A stretch of DNA of 64,000 nt, from the NCBI GenBank assembly GCA_038380435.1, contig JAWZYU010000056.1:2294001-2358000 (forward strand), in the 5' to 3' direction. Source of the DNA: Ryuthela nishihirai. Taxonomy: Eukaryota; Arthropoda; Arachnida; Araneae; Heptathelidae. The notes beneath the pieces were generated by a model that was not told where the DNA came from, did not search any database, and saw only the letters and a list, made by a program, of their open reading frames with translations. Positions 1 through 9,922 of the stretch are shown in pieces (position 1 is the first letter of the stretch; each line of letters opens with the position of its first letter). Position numbers and translations under genes: made by a program.

Positions 1-714
1 TAATTTGGACCAGTTAAAATAAAATAATTTATTCATTACGATTTTATCAAAATATTTGAGAATATTATTTAATTTATTACAAAATTTTTAAAACAAACAA
101 CTACCAATTGAATTTTTATGACGGTAGATATAATTAGAAGTGCTGTAATTTTCAGAAATAGGTCTTCTCTCACTGCCGTATCCAGGTTTATTGTATCAAT
201 GTGGTTGTTCGAATCGCAGCTTGGTCAGCTTGCAGATTTATCTCCGAAAAATTTCCCGCCCTGCCCTCGGTCAGTAGGAGAGACCAATGGTTTTCGAAAG
301 GCCATCGTCCGTCGGATGGGACGTTAAGTCGTGGCTTCCTTTGAGGGAGAGCCATGTCCTGTTAAAGTACCCTTTCGAATACAATAATTTTAAATTGTAA
401 TACATTTCTGGTGGGTATTGTATATTGGATTGTAGCAAAGAAATATTGTCATGACCGATGGAGAATTTAATTTCTAAGAAAACGTTTACCAAAATCAAGT
501 TTTATTTTCATATGATCTGTTCTTTTTTCCCTAGATCCGTTCTATTAGTAGTGTTATAGGAACAAAATTCATCAGCTGAATGATTATAAACATTGGAAAT
601 AAAATTTTGTAATAATTTTAAATATTGAGATTGGACATAAAGCAAATAATTAATGCATAAAATCAAAGGAACATAATTTTGAATCTCTTGTAATTTCATG
701 TGTTATTTTCTTCC
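1..714 (+). repeat. Dispersed repeat A, copy 1
   Basis: AT-rich sequence that aligns along its length, with many substitutions and small indels, to a second copy at about 2935-3592. Shared blocks include the opening AAATAAAATAATTTATTCAT, a central block around TTTAATTTCTAAGAAAA, and GATCTGTTCTTTTTTCCCT. A SINE-A fragment lies at the same place in both copies, so the SINE was there before the copies separated. No coding potential is seen. The left end lies outside the window. Confidence 0.75.
205..372 (+). repeat. SINE-A fragment inside repeat A
   Basis: A box-B-like GTTCGAATC is followed by the SINE-A body (TTTATCTCCGAAAAATTTCCCG, given here only in part: TTTATCTCCG; then GTCCGTCGGATGGGACGTTA). 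The tail is missing after the CCTGTTAAAGTACC stretch. It is an old, diverged copy. Confidence 0.75.
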
Positions 715-1111
715 TTTTCTTAACGGAATTTATTACTAATTTATTATTAATACATTTAATTTTATAATTTATTAAATAACAAAAATTAAATAAATTTTTC
801 GGTTTTAATTGCAATGCTTTGATCACGATCCTATGGGTATATTCAAGAGACCCACGATGAGCCGGGGAGAGTTCCACAGGTCATCTGGATCACAGATGGC
901 TCTCATCTAATACAGCATACAGCGGAGAGGCAACGCGAAAGCCGAGGATTCGGATGCTATATTTTGATTTTGGAGGAAGTAGTCACATTTTTCTTAGTTT
1001 AAATTCTGGAATTGTTAATCAAGAACTCTAAATTAAAAATAAAAATTGCAAACGCAATTTTAGGAATCACCACTGAATGTCACTGTTTCAATGGGAAAAT
1101 CCAAGTTTACA

Positions 1112-1490
1112 GGGGGCGGGGATGCTTCAGTTGGTAGCGTGCCAGGTTGGTAATCTGCAGTTCCCAGGTTCGAGTCCCAGCTAGGTCAGCGTCGAGATTT
1201 ATCTCCGCAAAACTCCCCACACTGCCAACAGTCAGTAGAGGACACTGATTAACTTGGAAAGGCCGCCGTCCAATGAATGGGACGTTAAGATGTTGCCCCA
1301 TGAGAGGGAGAGCCATATCCTGTACAGGCTAAAGAACATGCCTAAGGCCTTGACGGAGGCTACCATCTGTCTCCCAACAGTTGTTCCAGTGTGTCCTCTA
1401 CTCCAACCTTCTCTGAGATCTCGTCGTCCGTGTGACCTTGCCGTTTAGCCTACTGGTGAAAATAAAATGCCTCTCAGAGGTAAGACAAAC
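1112..1490 (+). mobile_element. SINE-A, full length, diverged
   Basis: The copy has the complete SINE-A order. A tRNA-like head has box A near TGCTTCAGTTGGTAGCG and box B GGTTCGAGTCC. The body contains GAGATTTATCTCCGC and GGGACGTTAAG, and the tail ends CCTCTCAGAGGTAAGACAA. It is transcribed by RNA polymerase III if alive. Many substitutions suggest it is not young, and I see no clear target duplication. Confidence 0.88.
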
Positions 1491-1764
1491 GAACAATATC
1501 TTAGAAACCAAATTTTGGAAGCGATGGGTCATTTGAGGTCAAATGTCAAATTGAGATCTACTTTCAAAAGTTTTCGCTTGCTCCATACACATCCTTCATG
1601 TATGGAGGAGTCTATTAATATTCTTTAAATGAAACTAGTTAATCAAAAATATCTGGAATGGCATTCGTGCAAATTTATTCATCAAAATATAATTCTTCAC
1701 TTCCCGAAAATCAAAGATTTTAGGTTTTTGATTCTATGACCAAAACTCTGTGTTGACCATTTCT

Positions 1765-1955
1765 GACTAGGAGTTGGCTCTGTCTGTGGCTCATCTGGCT
1801 CATAATCTGTGGTTCCTAGCCTCAAGTCCCAAATGTTCTGTCACTGAAATTTACTCCCATATCCTTTGCCTGCCCTCAGTAACAAAGGAAAGACCTAATG
1901 GTGTTGAAATGTCCAGCGTCCGTCGGATGGGACGTTAAAACAAGGTTCTGTATGC
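1765..1955 (+). repeat. SINE-A 5' half, degenerate
   Basis: This is a degenerate head (GGCTCATAATCTGTGGTTCC) and body up to GTCGGATGGGACGTTAA. It stops just before an oppositely oriented SINE-A, so the two lie tail to tail. Confidence 0.7.
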
Positions 1956-1959
1956 AGAT

Positions 1960-2352
1960 GGATTGTTTTACCTCTGAGCGGCCCCTTTTTGAACACAATG
2001 TGGAAAATGGCCAGTTCACAAGGACCCCGAGGGCTAAGTGTAGGTTGGGGGAGGGAACCCACTGGAACAGCTCTTGGGACACCGATGGTAGCCTCCTGTC
2101 AAGGCCATTCAGTGTGTTCTTTAATGTGCACAAGGTATGGCTCTCCCACACACGAGTCATGTCTTAGTCCCATCCGGCAGACAGCGGTCTTTCCAAGCCA
2201 ACCGGTTTGGAGAGACTGCTGTCTGTCAGTTGTGGTCGCGGTCTGTAGGTTTTGCAGAGATAAATATCAACGCTGACCCAGCTGGGATTCGAACCCGAGA
2301 ACTACAGATTATGTATCCTGGGGCGCTACCGACTGAGCCATTCTTATCTATG
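1960..2352 (-). mobile_element. SINE-A, near full length, reverse strand
   Basis: Read on the minus strand it gives the tRNA-like head (box B as GGATTCGAACCCGAG on the plus strand), the GGGACTAAG-type core and the tail TTTTACCTCTGAGCGGC. Longer frames seen across it are SINE shadows, not genes. Confidence 0.85.
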
Positions 2353-2785
2353 AGAAGAATAAGGAACTAGCCATGTAGGTAAATATCCCATTAGCTTCAG
2401 ACAAGACAATGCATTTGCTAGAGACACTGTCAGAGCTAGGACAGAATCTTGGAAAAATAATGGCGGCGTAGGCGAAAAGAAAAGGGGGGGGGAGGTTAAA
2501 GCAATTGAATTTCATTACAGTGTAATATTTCCTCTCCTTTTAGCGGTTTGAAACAAATCATGAAAAATGTTTCAAATATGCTCATGTATGATAATTTGTG
2601 TTTTCCATTTTCCTTACCAGGATTCACAAAAGGGGGGATCATGCACTTTCCCCCACTAAATCCGGCTCTGCTATATCTTAATTGTTAGTCTTCTATCGAT
2701 CGTAACAAGTTATGTATGAAAAGAATCACATATGACACCAGGTGAGTCATTGGCATTTTCTTTAATGATTATCACTCAATTGGTC
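2353..2785. other. No recognisable feature
   Basis: AT-rich sequence with a short G run near 2485. I see no open frame with recognisable content and no repeat shared elsewhere in the window. Confidence 0.5.
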
Positions 2786-2855
2786 TGGGGGGAGCTCTGT
2801 CGATAAACGTGCCAGGCTCGCAATCTTCAGTTCCCAAGTTCGAGCAAAACCACTT
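2786..2855 (+). repeat. SINE-A head fragment
   Basis: Only the tRNA-like head remains: GTGCCAGGCTCGCAATCTTC then AGTTCCCAAGTTCGAGC. The body is absent. Confidence 0.6.
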
Positions 2856-2934
2856 TGAACAAAAGGAGGATAAAAAGGCGAGATCTTTTTTATTGATAAA
2901 TTTTCAAGTGATTTTCTTTATTTAAAATTTAAAA

Positions 2935-3592
2935 TAAAGCTATTTAGTTTAAAACTGGTTGAAATAAAATAATTTATTCATGATTTTGTTAAAATATTTG
3001 GGAATATTATAAAATTATTTTCAAAATTCTTAAAAATAAGTAACTACCAGTTGCGTTTTTAGGAAACAGATATATTTAAAGTGGTATATTTTTGAAAATT
3101 AGTTCTTCTGTTACTGCAGTGTCCACGCCTTTGGTTACAACTGCCATGCCCTCGATCAGTGGGAAATACTGATAGGCATCTAAAACCCGGCGTCCGTCGG
3201 AGGTACGTTAATCTTTGTTCCACGTGTGTGAGAGAACGCACCCTGTGCACGTTAAAATAAAATATATTTAATAGCAATACATTTTGGAAGGTATTGTATA
3301 TAGGGTTTTAAGAGAGAAATATTTTCATTACCGATAGTGAATTTAATTTCTAAGAAAATGTTTACGAAAATCAAGTTCTATTATCATTGATCTGTTCTTT
3401 TTTCCCTGTATCCGTTCTGTTAGGGTTGATATAAGAATAAAATTCACAAATGGTTATAAATATTTGAAACGGAATTTTGCGATAAATCTAAATAGTTGAG
3501 ATACGATATAAAGCAAAAAATTAATACATGGAATCCAAAGCATGATAATTCTGAATCTCTCGAAATTTAATTGTGTTATATTCCACCGTTTT
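2935..3592 (+). repeat. Dispersed repeat A, copy 2
   Basis: This is the second copy of the repeat at 1-714, same orientation, about 2.9 kb downstream. It carries the same internal SINE-A remnant (3128-3257) and ends at a comparable point in an AT-rich stretch. Confidence 0.75.
3128..3257 (+). repeat. SINE-A fragment inside repeat A copy 2
   Basis: Shows CGGCGTCCGTCGGAGGTACG and CCCTGTGCACGTTAAAATA, matching the middle of SINE-A. It is positionally equivalent to the fragment at 205-372. Confidence 0.7.
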
Positions 3593-3727
3593 ATTTATAG
3601 TTATATAATATAATAAATATATTGTTCGAATTAATTAAAAAACTAGTCTCTCAGTTATTTCTAAATTAGAATGTGTCCAAAGGATATTTTATATACAAAA
3701 TCGATACTGACTGGCAAGATGTCAGCT

Positions 3728-4048
3728 ATATCCAGCCAGGCTCGTAATGTGCAGCTCCCGGATTCGAGTTCCAGCTGGATCAGCGTCGACAAACTTTCCG
3801 CCCTGCCCTTGGTCAGTAGGGGACACCGATGGACTTGAAAAGGTAGCCGTCCTTCGAATGGAGCGTTAAACCCTGGCTCTGTGTGCAACTCAAAGAACAC
3901 TCTAGATGGCTTTGACGGGAGACTACAAACTGTATCCACACAGTTGTTCCACTGGGTCTCCTCCCCCAACCTTCTCTGAGCTCTCGGGGTCCCTACGACC
4001 TGGCCATTTAGACCATGATGTGCAATAAAAATCGTCGCGCAGATGTAA
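3728..4048 (+). mobile_element. SINE-A, diverged
   Basis: Starts inside the head (GCCAGGCTCGTAATGTGCAG), has box B GATTCGAGTTCC, the body and a full tail ending near GATGTAAAACAACG. It is followed directly by a second copy of the SINE tail. Confidence 0.82.
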
Positions 4049-4217
4049 AACAACGCAACGTTAAAGAACACGCTGGATGTTCTTGACATGATGCTAACAT
4101 CTGTCTCCCAACATCCGTTGAGTGGGTCCCCTTCCCCAACCATCTTTGAAAATTCGGGATTCTTGCGATCTGGTAATTTAGCCCATGGTGTGCAAAAAAT
4201 TGCCGCTCAGAGGTAAA
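4049..4217 (+). repeat. Extra SINE-A 3' half, tandem to the preceding copy
   Basis: Begins at AACGTTAAAGAACACGCTGG and runs through the tail to GCCGCTCAGAGGTAAAACC. This duplicates the 3' half of the preceding SINE in direct orientation. It could be an unequal-exchange product or a separate 5'-truncated insertion. Confidence 0.75.
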
Positions 4218-4675
4218 ACCTTCCTGTATATCGATCGAAGCTGCGCTTTAACATGCAATAAACTTTCTAGTTTGGCTCCAAATCGAGGCGAGAAAGTAGT
4301 AAAAGTGTGGGTGGGAGGGGGGTAAATGACTGGTTTTCATTATAACACTTCCCCATTAGTTTCAGAAATCTTTAAAAATTTGGTAGAAAAATGCAGCAAA
4401 ACTTATTAAGTTTAATAATATGTTTTGCCTCAATTTCCCTTATAAACATTCTGAGCGGACAGGGGGTATTTCTCCTTTTCTACCCCTATCCCTAACCCTA
4501 GGTACCATTGAATTTTTATTAAATTTCGTGCGCTATTTGAGTTTAATGAAATATAGAAATAGTAATAATTTCAAAAACATTTTGATCTTAGACACACAAA
4601 TGAAATACCAATTCGAAATAAAAAGCATAGCATAAGGAAAAAAAAAAGCCTCCTTGTTTAAAATGCTCTTTTATC
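4218..4675. other. No recognisable feature
   Basis: AT-rich with a poly-A run near 4638. A 71-codon open frame at 4420-4635 has no recognisable motif and unremarkable composition. Confidence 0.45.
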
Positions 4676-4785
4676 GCCAAGTCGTCTCATGGTAGAGTGA
4701 TTAATGTGCTTAGCTATTAAACCGACAGGCTCCTGTCACATCTCTGTGGTAAGCATCTACTTGAGGGAATATTTTCCATACAACC
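4676..4785 (+). repeat. SINE-B with internal deletion
   Basis: The tRNA-like 5' head (GTCTCATGGTAGAGTGATTA) is joined directly to the SINE-B 3' end (CCGACAGGCTCCTGTCAC and the degenerate TCTACTTGAGGG). The middle, including box B, is missing. Confidence 0.6.
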
Positions 4786-5307
4786 ACAATATCTAGAAAA
4801 CGTCCGAAAGGTATCAGGATGGCAAATGAATATCCATTTATTAGCTTATATATCCTATGATGAATTTGGGACATTGTGGTAGTGAGGGTTGTTATTATTT
4901 GTTATCGCCAAGTACGATTGTATGGGTTTCAGAAAACAAATCCGAAGTTTCAAATGAATTCAACATTTTGTACTCGGGTGTTTGACAGTGGACTATGACT
5001 GTTGGAACTCCTTACACGTAGTAGTAGGTAACAACAGCTAAAATAAATAGTCATTAAGAAAATTGCATACTTTTAGTTTATTGAAACATCTGAGGTAACA
5101 CTGGATTATAAAAAGCATCAGAAATTTTCAAAGTTGCACAAGATTATATGAAATCATTTTATTAAAAGGAGTATTGGTTAAAAAGAATAGATTTTAGTGC
5201 CCATTACATATTTTTGCAAACAGATTTTGAATTGCAATATTATTTTTGCCTAGTATCAAAGACTAGGTGTGAATAGTTCAGAGGTTGAGGAATTCTTTAG
5301 AATTTCA
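4786..5307. other. No recognisable feature
   Basis: AT-rich sequence. I see no motif-bearing frame, repeat or structural RNA. Confidence 0.45.
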
Positions 5308-5520
5308 TTAACTACTGAGTGGTTAGCACACTTGGCTATTGATCAAATGGACCTGGTTCGAGGCCAGGGATGGCTTGAATATTTCTGTTGTTTTCCTGCT
5401 GAGGTCTTCCCATCCGCACAGACCTTTTATGTACTATGGCGTATTAAACTGATAGATACTTATCAGAACTCCGTGGCAAGCAGCTGCTTGAGGGGATATT
5501 ATTATTTAGTTATTTTTATT
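5308..5520 (+). mobile_element. SINE-B, near full length
   Basis: The tRNA-like head has box A-like GAGTGGTTAGCACACTTGGC and box B GGTTCGAGGCC. The body has TTTCCTGCTGAGGTCTTCCC, and the tail is GGCAAGCAGCTGCTTGAGGGG. The head resembles a GGCCGAGTGGTTAA-type tRNA (serine/leucine-like). The apparent frame at 5269-5637 is a shadow of this repeat. Confidence 0.82.
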
Positions 5521-6254
5521 AAGGCAAGTTTTGGTCATATATATATATATTTTAAATTTCATTATGCTTCACTATTCAACAATTTTTTGGCATATGTTTT
5601 TATAACTTGCGGTTGTCCCCCATTTTACAATTTCTAAAGTTGTAAAGTATTTATATATCAAATTATATTTGATATATAAATTAATATAATAATGTATTTT
5701 TAATTATATATTAATTAAATATAAATGATTATTTTATTCATATATTTGCATTCCATAAACGAGCTCGAGTGAGATATGTCTGATTGAAAGTATTATTGGC
5801 GTATTTGTATTATGGCCTAATTGATATAATATCACTTGGAAAGTTCACAGATATCTATTTCATTGTATTTTATGAAATTTTGCACGTATTCCATCGCTCA
5901 TCTCAACATATTTTCTGCTTTTGTCGCAATTCTATCAATCATTCGAGGTGATTATCGGATGTTGCACCTTTCATTTTTTCACATTTTGAAAAGATTCTGT
6001 TTTCCGTTCCTTTGTACTTTGTGTGATTGTATATTTATTCTATCATCCATTTACTGTACTTTACGAAATTGCATTCACTCTGCCACTTTATTTTAGTGTT
6101 CTTTAAGCAATTCCGACAGACATTCTGATTTACCAAGTGAGATTTTGCAGTGATTAAGGGATGCATTCTGGTACATTTGGGAGATATTCTAACTTTTATT
6201 TTAGACTACTCTGGAATTTGATTTTAGAGTACTCTGGGATCGGCATTCACGACT
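5521..6254. other. AT-rich spacer with simple repeats
   Basis: Contains a TA run at 5537-5553 and a small AT palindrome near 5651-5680. An 86-codon frame at 5836-6096 is hydrophobic but has no motif I can name. Confidence 0.45.
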
Positions 6255-6925
6255 GGAATGGGACCGAAGAAATCGAAACTGTCAGTAGAACAGTGGCGTC
6301 GTGTAGCATGGTCTGATGAATCAAGGTTCCAGCTGTTTCGCTTTGACGGGTGCCTTAGAATGTGGCGTAGGCCCCGTGAAGCCATGAACCCTTCCTGTCT
6401 GCAAAATACTCTTCAGGCTGAAGGTGGCTCTGTGATGGTGTGTGATATGTTAATGTGGTCTACATTGGGCTATCTCGTCCATTTGGAGCAATCTCTGACA
6501 GGTATGAGATACGTGGACATTTTCACAGATCGCCTGCACCCCTTCATCACTCTCGAGCACCCTGGTGGTGAAAGGGTATTCCAACAAGATAATGCAATGT
6601 GTCACCAGTCTTTGGTTGCTAGGAGGTGGATTGAGGAACACTCCACGGACTTTACCACGATGAATTGTTTCCCACGGTCCCCTGATATGAACCCCCTTGG
6701 AGCATCTGTAAAACACAATGGGAACAAGCTTACGATCCATGAATCCAGCACCATTCAATGCAACACAGTTTTGGTCTACTCTGCAGGATGTGTGGGCTGC
6801 CATCCCTTCAGAGCGGTACCGGCAACTCGTTGACTCCATGCCTCGACGTTGGCTGCACTGCTGAGGGCTCGAGTAGGACCAACCCATTATTAGGCACGTA
6901 TCCTATGACTTTTGGCTTCTAAGAG
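6255..6925 (+). mobile_element. Tc1 element, family Tc1-A, 5'-truncated
   Basis: This is the 3' half of the family whose complete copy lies at 30245-31451. The two share long stretches, for example GAACAGTGGCGTCG and CCCGTGAAGCCATG, and the 3' region TAGGCACGTATC. The 5' terminal repeat and the DNA-binding half of the transposase are absent. Confidence 0.88.
6258..6880 (+). pseudogene. Tc1-like transposase, catalytic domain remnant
   Basis: Encodes the C-terminal DDE domain of a Tc1/mariner transposase, which cuts and joins the element's own ends. The first catalytic block is WSDESRFQLF and the second is FQQDNAMCHQ. The third starts as RSPDMNP, then an extra base shifts the frame. The expected glutamate is seen in the next frame as LEHL, followed at once by a stop codon. 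The N-terminal helix-turn-helix domain is missing, so the product could not bind terminal repeats. The spacing of the blocks fits a DD34E-type Tc1 enzyme. It is a pseudogene by truncation and frameshift. Confidence 0.9.
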
Positions 6926-7229
6926 TAATATATAATTAAGAAACTGAGAATAGCAATACAGGTAACCCTTGTTTAAGCGAGAGATGAGTTCGAGGAAGAC
7001 CAGCGTTAAACAGATTTCGAACTAAAACGGGAGCATTTGTTTTTTGCATATCTTATTGATCTGTTTTCCTTTTCCTTGGTGTTGTAATGAATGTTTCATT
7101 TCAACAAAATGAATTATAATTCACATTTTTTATTAAAAGATTTCAAAAATGCATAAATAGTTACATAAATATGTAATTTATTAATTTTACTGTTTATCTC
7201 TTAATAAGGAACGAAACTAACTGGTTTGC
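6926..7229. other. Unclassified spacer, possible pogo-like terminus
   Basis: ACAGGTAACCCTTGTTTAAG near 6958 resembles a terminal repeat of pogo/Tigger-type elements and follows a TA. I could not find a matching inverted end, so this stays a weak suggestion. Confidence 0.25.
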
Positions 7230-7500
7230 ATTGCTTGGCTCTGTTCTGTGCGTAATATTTGTTTGCAGAATTTCATTAACTGGTCACAACGTCGTCTTAT
7301 GGCATCCAATCGCGAAAAATCGATATCATGTTTACGCAACAAATCCAAGCATTTATTGTGCAGTGAAAGGATTTTAATTTTCAACACACTTGTTGTAAAC
7401 TCAACTGCCGAATGATATGCGGTACTGGACGTGGGGCGGCATATACACGTTTTACACGAATTTGGCTAAATATAGTCTTTTCTGGTACCTTGGTTTAATC
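7230..7500 (-). pseudogene. Unidentified coding-like remnant
   Basis: On the minus strand two overlapping frames look protein-like. One reads PEKTIFSQIRVKRVY near 7440-7500. The other contains KHDIDFSRLDAIRRRCDQLM near 7270-7340. Composition (charged, helical) resembles coding sequence more than the flanking AT-rich DNA. I cannot assign a family. It may be the end of a decayed transposon protein. A frameshift would be needed to join the two parts. Confidence 0.3.
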
Positions 7501-7660
7501 AGACTCGAAACCACTTACGTAAGTAACAATAACAAAACACTTTATTTTCCTTTGTCAAGATACACGACAAATTACCCTGTCAGAGATTACTAGTCTGTGC
7601 GCGGATCTCTCGCTCATCTTCTACTTTTTACCAATTATAACTGGCACCCGTACATTAGGG

Positions 7661-9672
7661 TGGGCCGAAAAAAGTCAAAAATTTTTTTCAAGTCGTAATA
7701 CCGCGGAAACTTTGGAATTGGGGAGACTAACAAGGAGTAAAAAAAGAAATAAAATAGGTTTATATCTTCCGGTCGCGCATGTGCTCTACATTTTGCCGAA
7801 ATTTGGAAAAATTCACATTTGTACGATAATTTTTAACTTTTTTAAATTAGCCTCTTCCCGAATGTAATAGCGCAAATTCTTATGTATTAGACCCACAGAA
7901 ATGAATGTTTAAATATTATTTAAATCTATCAACATCTTCCGGTCGCGCATTGCCTTCAAAATTAATGAAATTTTCAAAAAAAATTTACAAATTAAAGCAG
8001 ATCACAGTTCAAGGAAAAAAAACACTAACAACTTACATGTTCTTTATATTTGTTCTTTATTGAATACAAGTTTAAATGTTTAAAAACAAATTATTTTAGA
8101 CCATTAGTAATATTTATAAACAGTTTTTTTATTAAAAAAACTAAGTTTTTGTATGAAGAGTCGTAAGTCCAAGAAATTGATGTTGAACAATTGAACATCT
8201 CCGTTTTCACTCATTCTTAGCTGAAGGTACTTTGAAATCTGATTTATGGGCAAAGTTAGGAATGGTTGACCTTGACAGCAGAGTCGTTCTGATAAAACCA
8301 TCCCTAGACTCAGCTCCGCAAACTTTTCCTGAGGCTTCTGTCACGAGTTTCACACATCGTTCAACTGCCTGTGTGTGAACTGGGAATGTCTTGAATGTTA
8401 TATCCCAATTAGGGACTGAGTCACTTTGAATATGTGATTTAATCTCATCGTCACTGATATCTTTTAATAAGGGGGGACAAGATAAATCACAGTCCATCCA
8501 GTTAATTATTTTCGAGTAGTCTTGAGCCTTGAAATTGAGTTTTGGCGGCATGAATGTTCTGATAGTTGTTCTCTTTTGATCTAACTGTCTCGCCTTTAGA
8601 ATTCGTCGAAGTCCGAGCTCTCTTATGTGTTTTGTATTATCTTGTGTTATGGCTAACATTAAATGTTCTGGATGAGCGAAAAAGCCATTTCGTTCGATCA
8701 CAGGGTCGACAATATTACGTAAATCTTCAGGCAAGTACCTAGAAGATTGTATTGATTGGTACACAAGTTTTGGTCCCTCTGTAAAGTATTTACTTGTTTT
8801 AATACTAAACCACATTGGCATGCATGACTTCAAAATAAATACAACTATTTCTTGAAGTTCAGGTGTGGGACTTTCTTCACTTAAGTACAATCTGAGAGTT
8901 CGATTTGCTGTTGTCAACCACCTCGAGTGTGACCAGCGACCAGGATCTCGTACAGCCAAATCCTCTTTACAGAAAAATCCCCTTTACCTCTTTCCCGACT
9001 TTATTGCCATGGAAATATCGAGTAGATATTGCTGATCCTTACTTAGTATACTTCTGTCTATTGTGTGGATCTGACAGCCAATACTCTTGAAGCCAATCAC
9101 TAGACGTTTTTCGCAGCCACTTAGCTTTTCACCGATTGGCCATCTCAAAAATTTCGGACCCGTTGATTTACCGTCTAGGTATTGAAACAGATGCCGGAAT
9201 GGCAGTTCATTGAAATGGAGAAGGCAAACTGCCCATTGTAACGGTTTCCCCAAATGTATTTCGAATCGGCGAATCAGACCGTTTTTCCAACCTGTATTAA
9301 CAGCAGTGCCATCACATCCTATGACAACTAATTTTTCAAGAGAAATACCGCGACCAGATAGATAACAAATAATAGAAGTGACAATATCTTCAGAACTTCC
9401 AGAAGTTGGAGTAACATGGCCGATGTAAACTAAACCAGGTTTTTGAATTAGCGAGTTACGACAAGCGCGAGAATTTGTTAGATTTGACAGCTGTTGCGCG
9501 AGCGGAAGACCTTAACAGATTTGAACCATTCTTTTTTCTAAATCATTATCGGTTCGAGTAAGAGTCGACTAGAGCTATTACATTTAAATATTGACAAGTT
9601 AAGTAAGATAAAAAATTATCATAAAAATATAAATTTTTCCAAATTTCGGCAAACTTTAGAGCATATGGGGCC
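7661..9672 (-). mobile_element. Unclassified DNA transposon with inverted ends
   Basis: A block at 7780-7836 (TTTTGCCGAAATTTGGAAAA) recurs inverted at 9611-9667, with about 57 bp alignable per side. Between them lies one long decayed gene (8207-9511). The left side extends outward to GGGTGGGCCGAAAAAAG at 7661, which looks like a transposon terminus. A subterminal motif CTTCCGGTCGCGCAT occurs twice (7766 and 7934). On the right the matching outer end is missing and a 29 bp tandem repeat starts instead, so the right end is damaged. No target duplication could be defined. Confidence 0.6.
8207..9511 (-). pseudogene. Transposon-associated protein with CDGTAVNTG motif
   Basis: A single minus-strand frame is open from about 9511 to 8207 (435 codons) apart from one TAA at 8984-8986. 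It reads SGSSEDIVTSIICYL, then LVVIGCDGTAVNTG, then GKPLQWAVCLLHFNELPFRH, and after the stop DLAVRDPGRWSHSRWLTTAN, with a C-terminal AVERCVKLVTEASG. I recall similar uncharacterised proteins scattered in insect, mollusc and cnidarian genomes. The aspartate in GCDGT and the SHSRWLTTAN block suggest an RNase H-fold transposase related to hAT-like enzymes, but that is inference. The N-terminus is cut by an upstream stop at 9512-9514. Only one internal stop in 1.3 kb makes it one of the better preserved genes here. Confidence 0.7.
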
Positions 9673-9673
9673 C

Positions 9674-9757
9674 GCATATTGGTCATTACGTGTCTAAATA
9701 TTGCATATTGGTCATTACGTGTCTAAATATTGCATATTGGTCATTACGTGTCTAAAT
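9674..9757 (+). repeat. 29 bp tandem repeat, three units
   Basis: The unit starts GCATATTGGTCATTACGTGT and recurs at 9674, 9703 and 9732 with virtually no differences. It sits just outside the right inverted end of the unclassified transposon, replacing its expected terminus. Confidence 0.92.
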
Positions 9758-9922
9758 TGGTATTATCATTAAAAACAAATTCTTCATCATCCTTTCTCAT
9801 TTCGCTGGCGGCGTGTAAAGTTCGGTCTGCAAAACATGAGCGTTGTTGCTATGGAGCCTACTAAACCCGAGGAAAATCACAAGAATGCAGCTTGGGGACG
9901 ATGCAAAAAAAAATAACAAATC

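Noticed and set aside
3661..4143. 160-codon protein on the minus strand
   Set aside because: Antisense translation of two SINE-A tails. Similar apparent proteins occur over every good SINE-A copy.
9674..9757. CRISPR array with 29 bp repeats
   Set aside because: The units are directly contiguous with no spacers. It is a simple tandem repeat.
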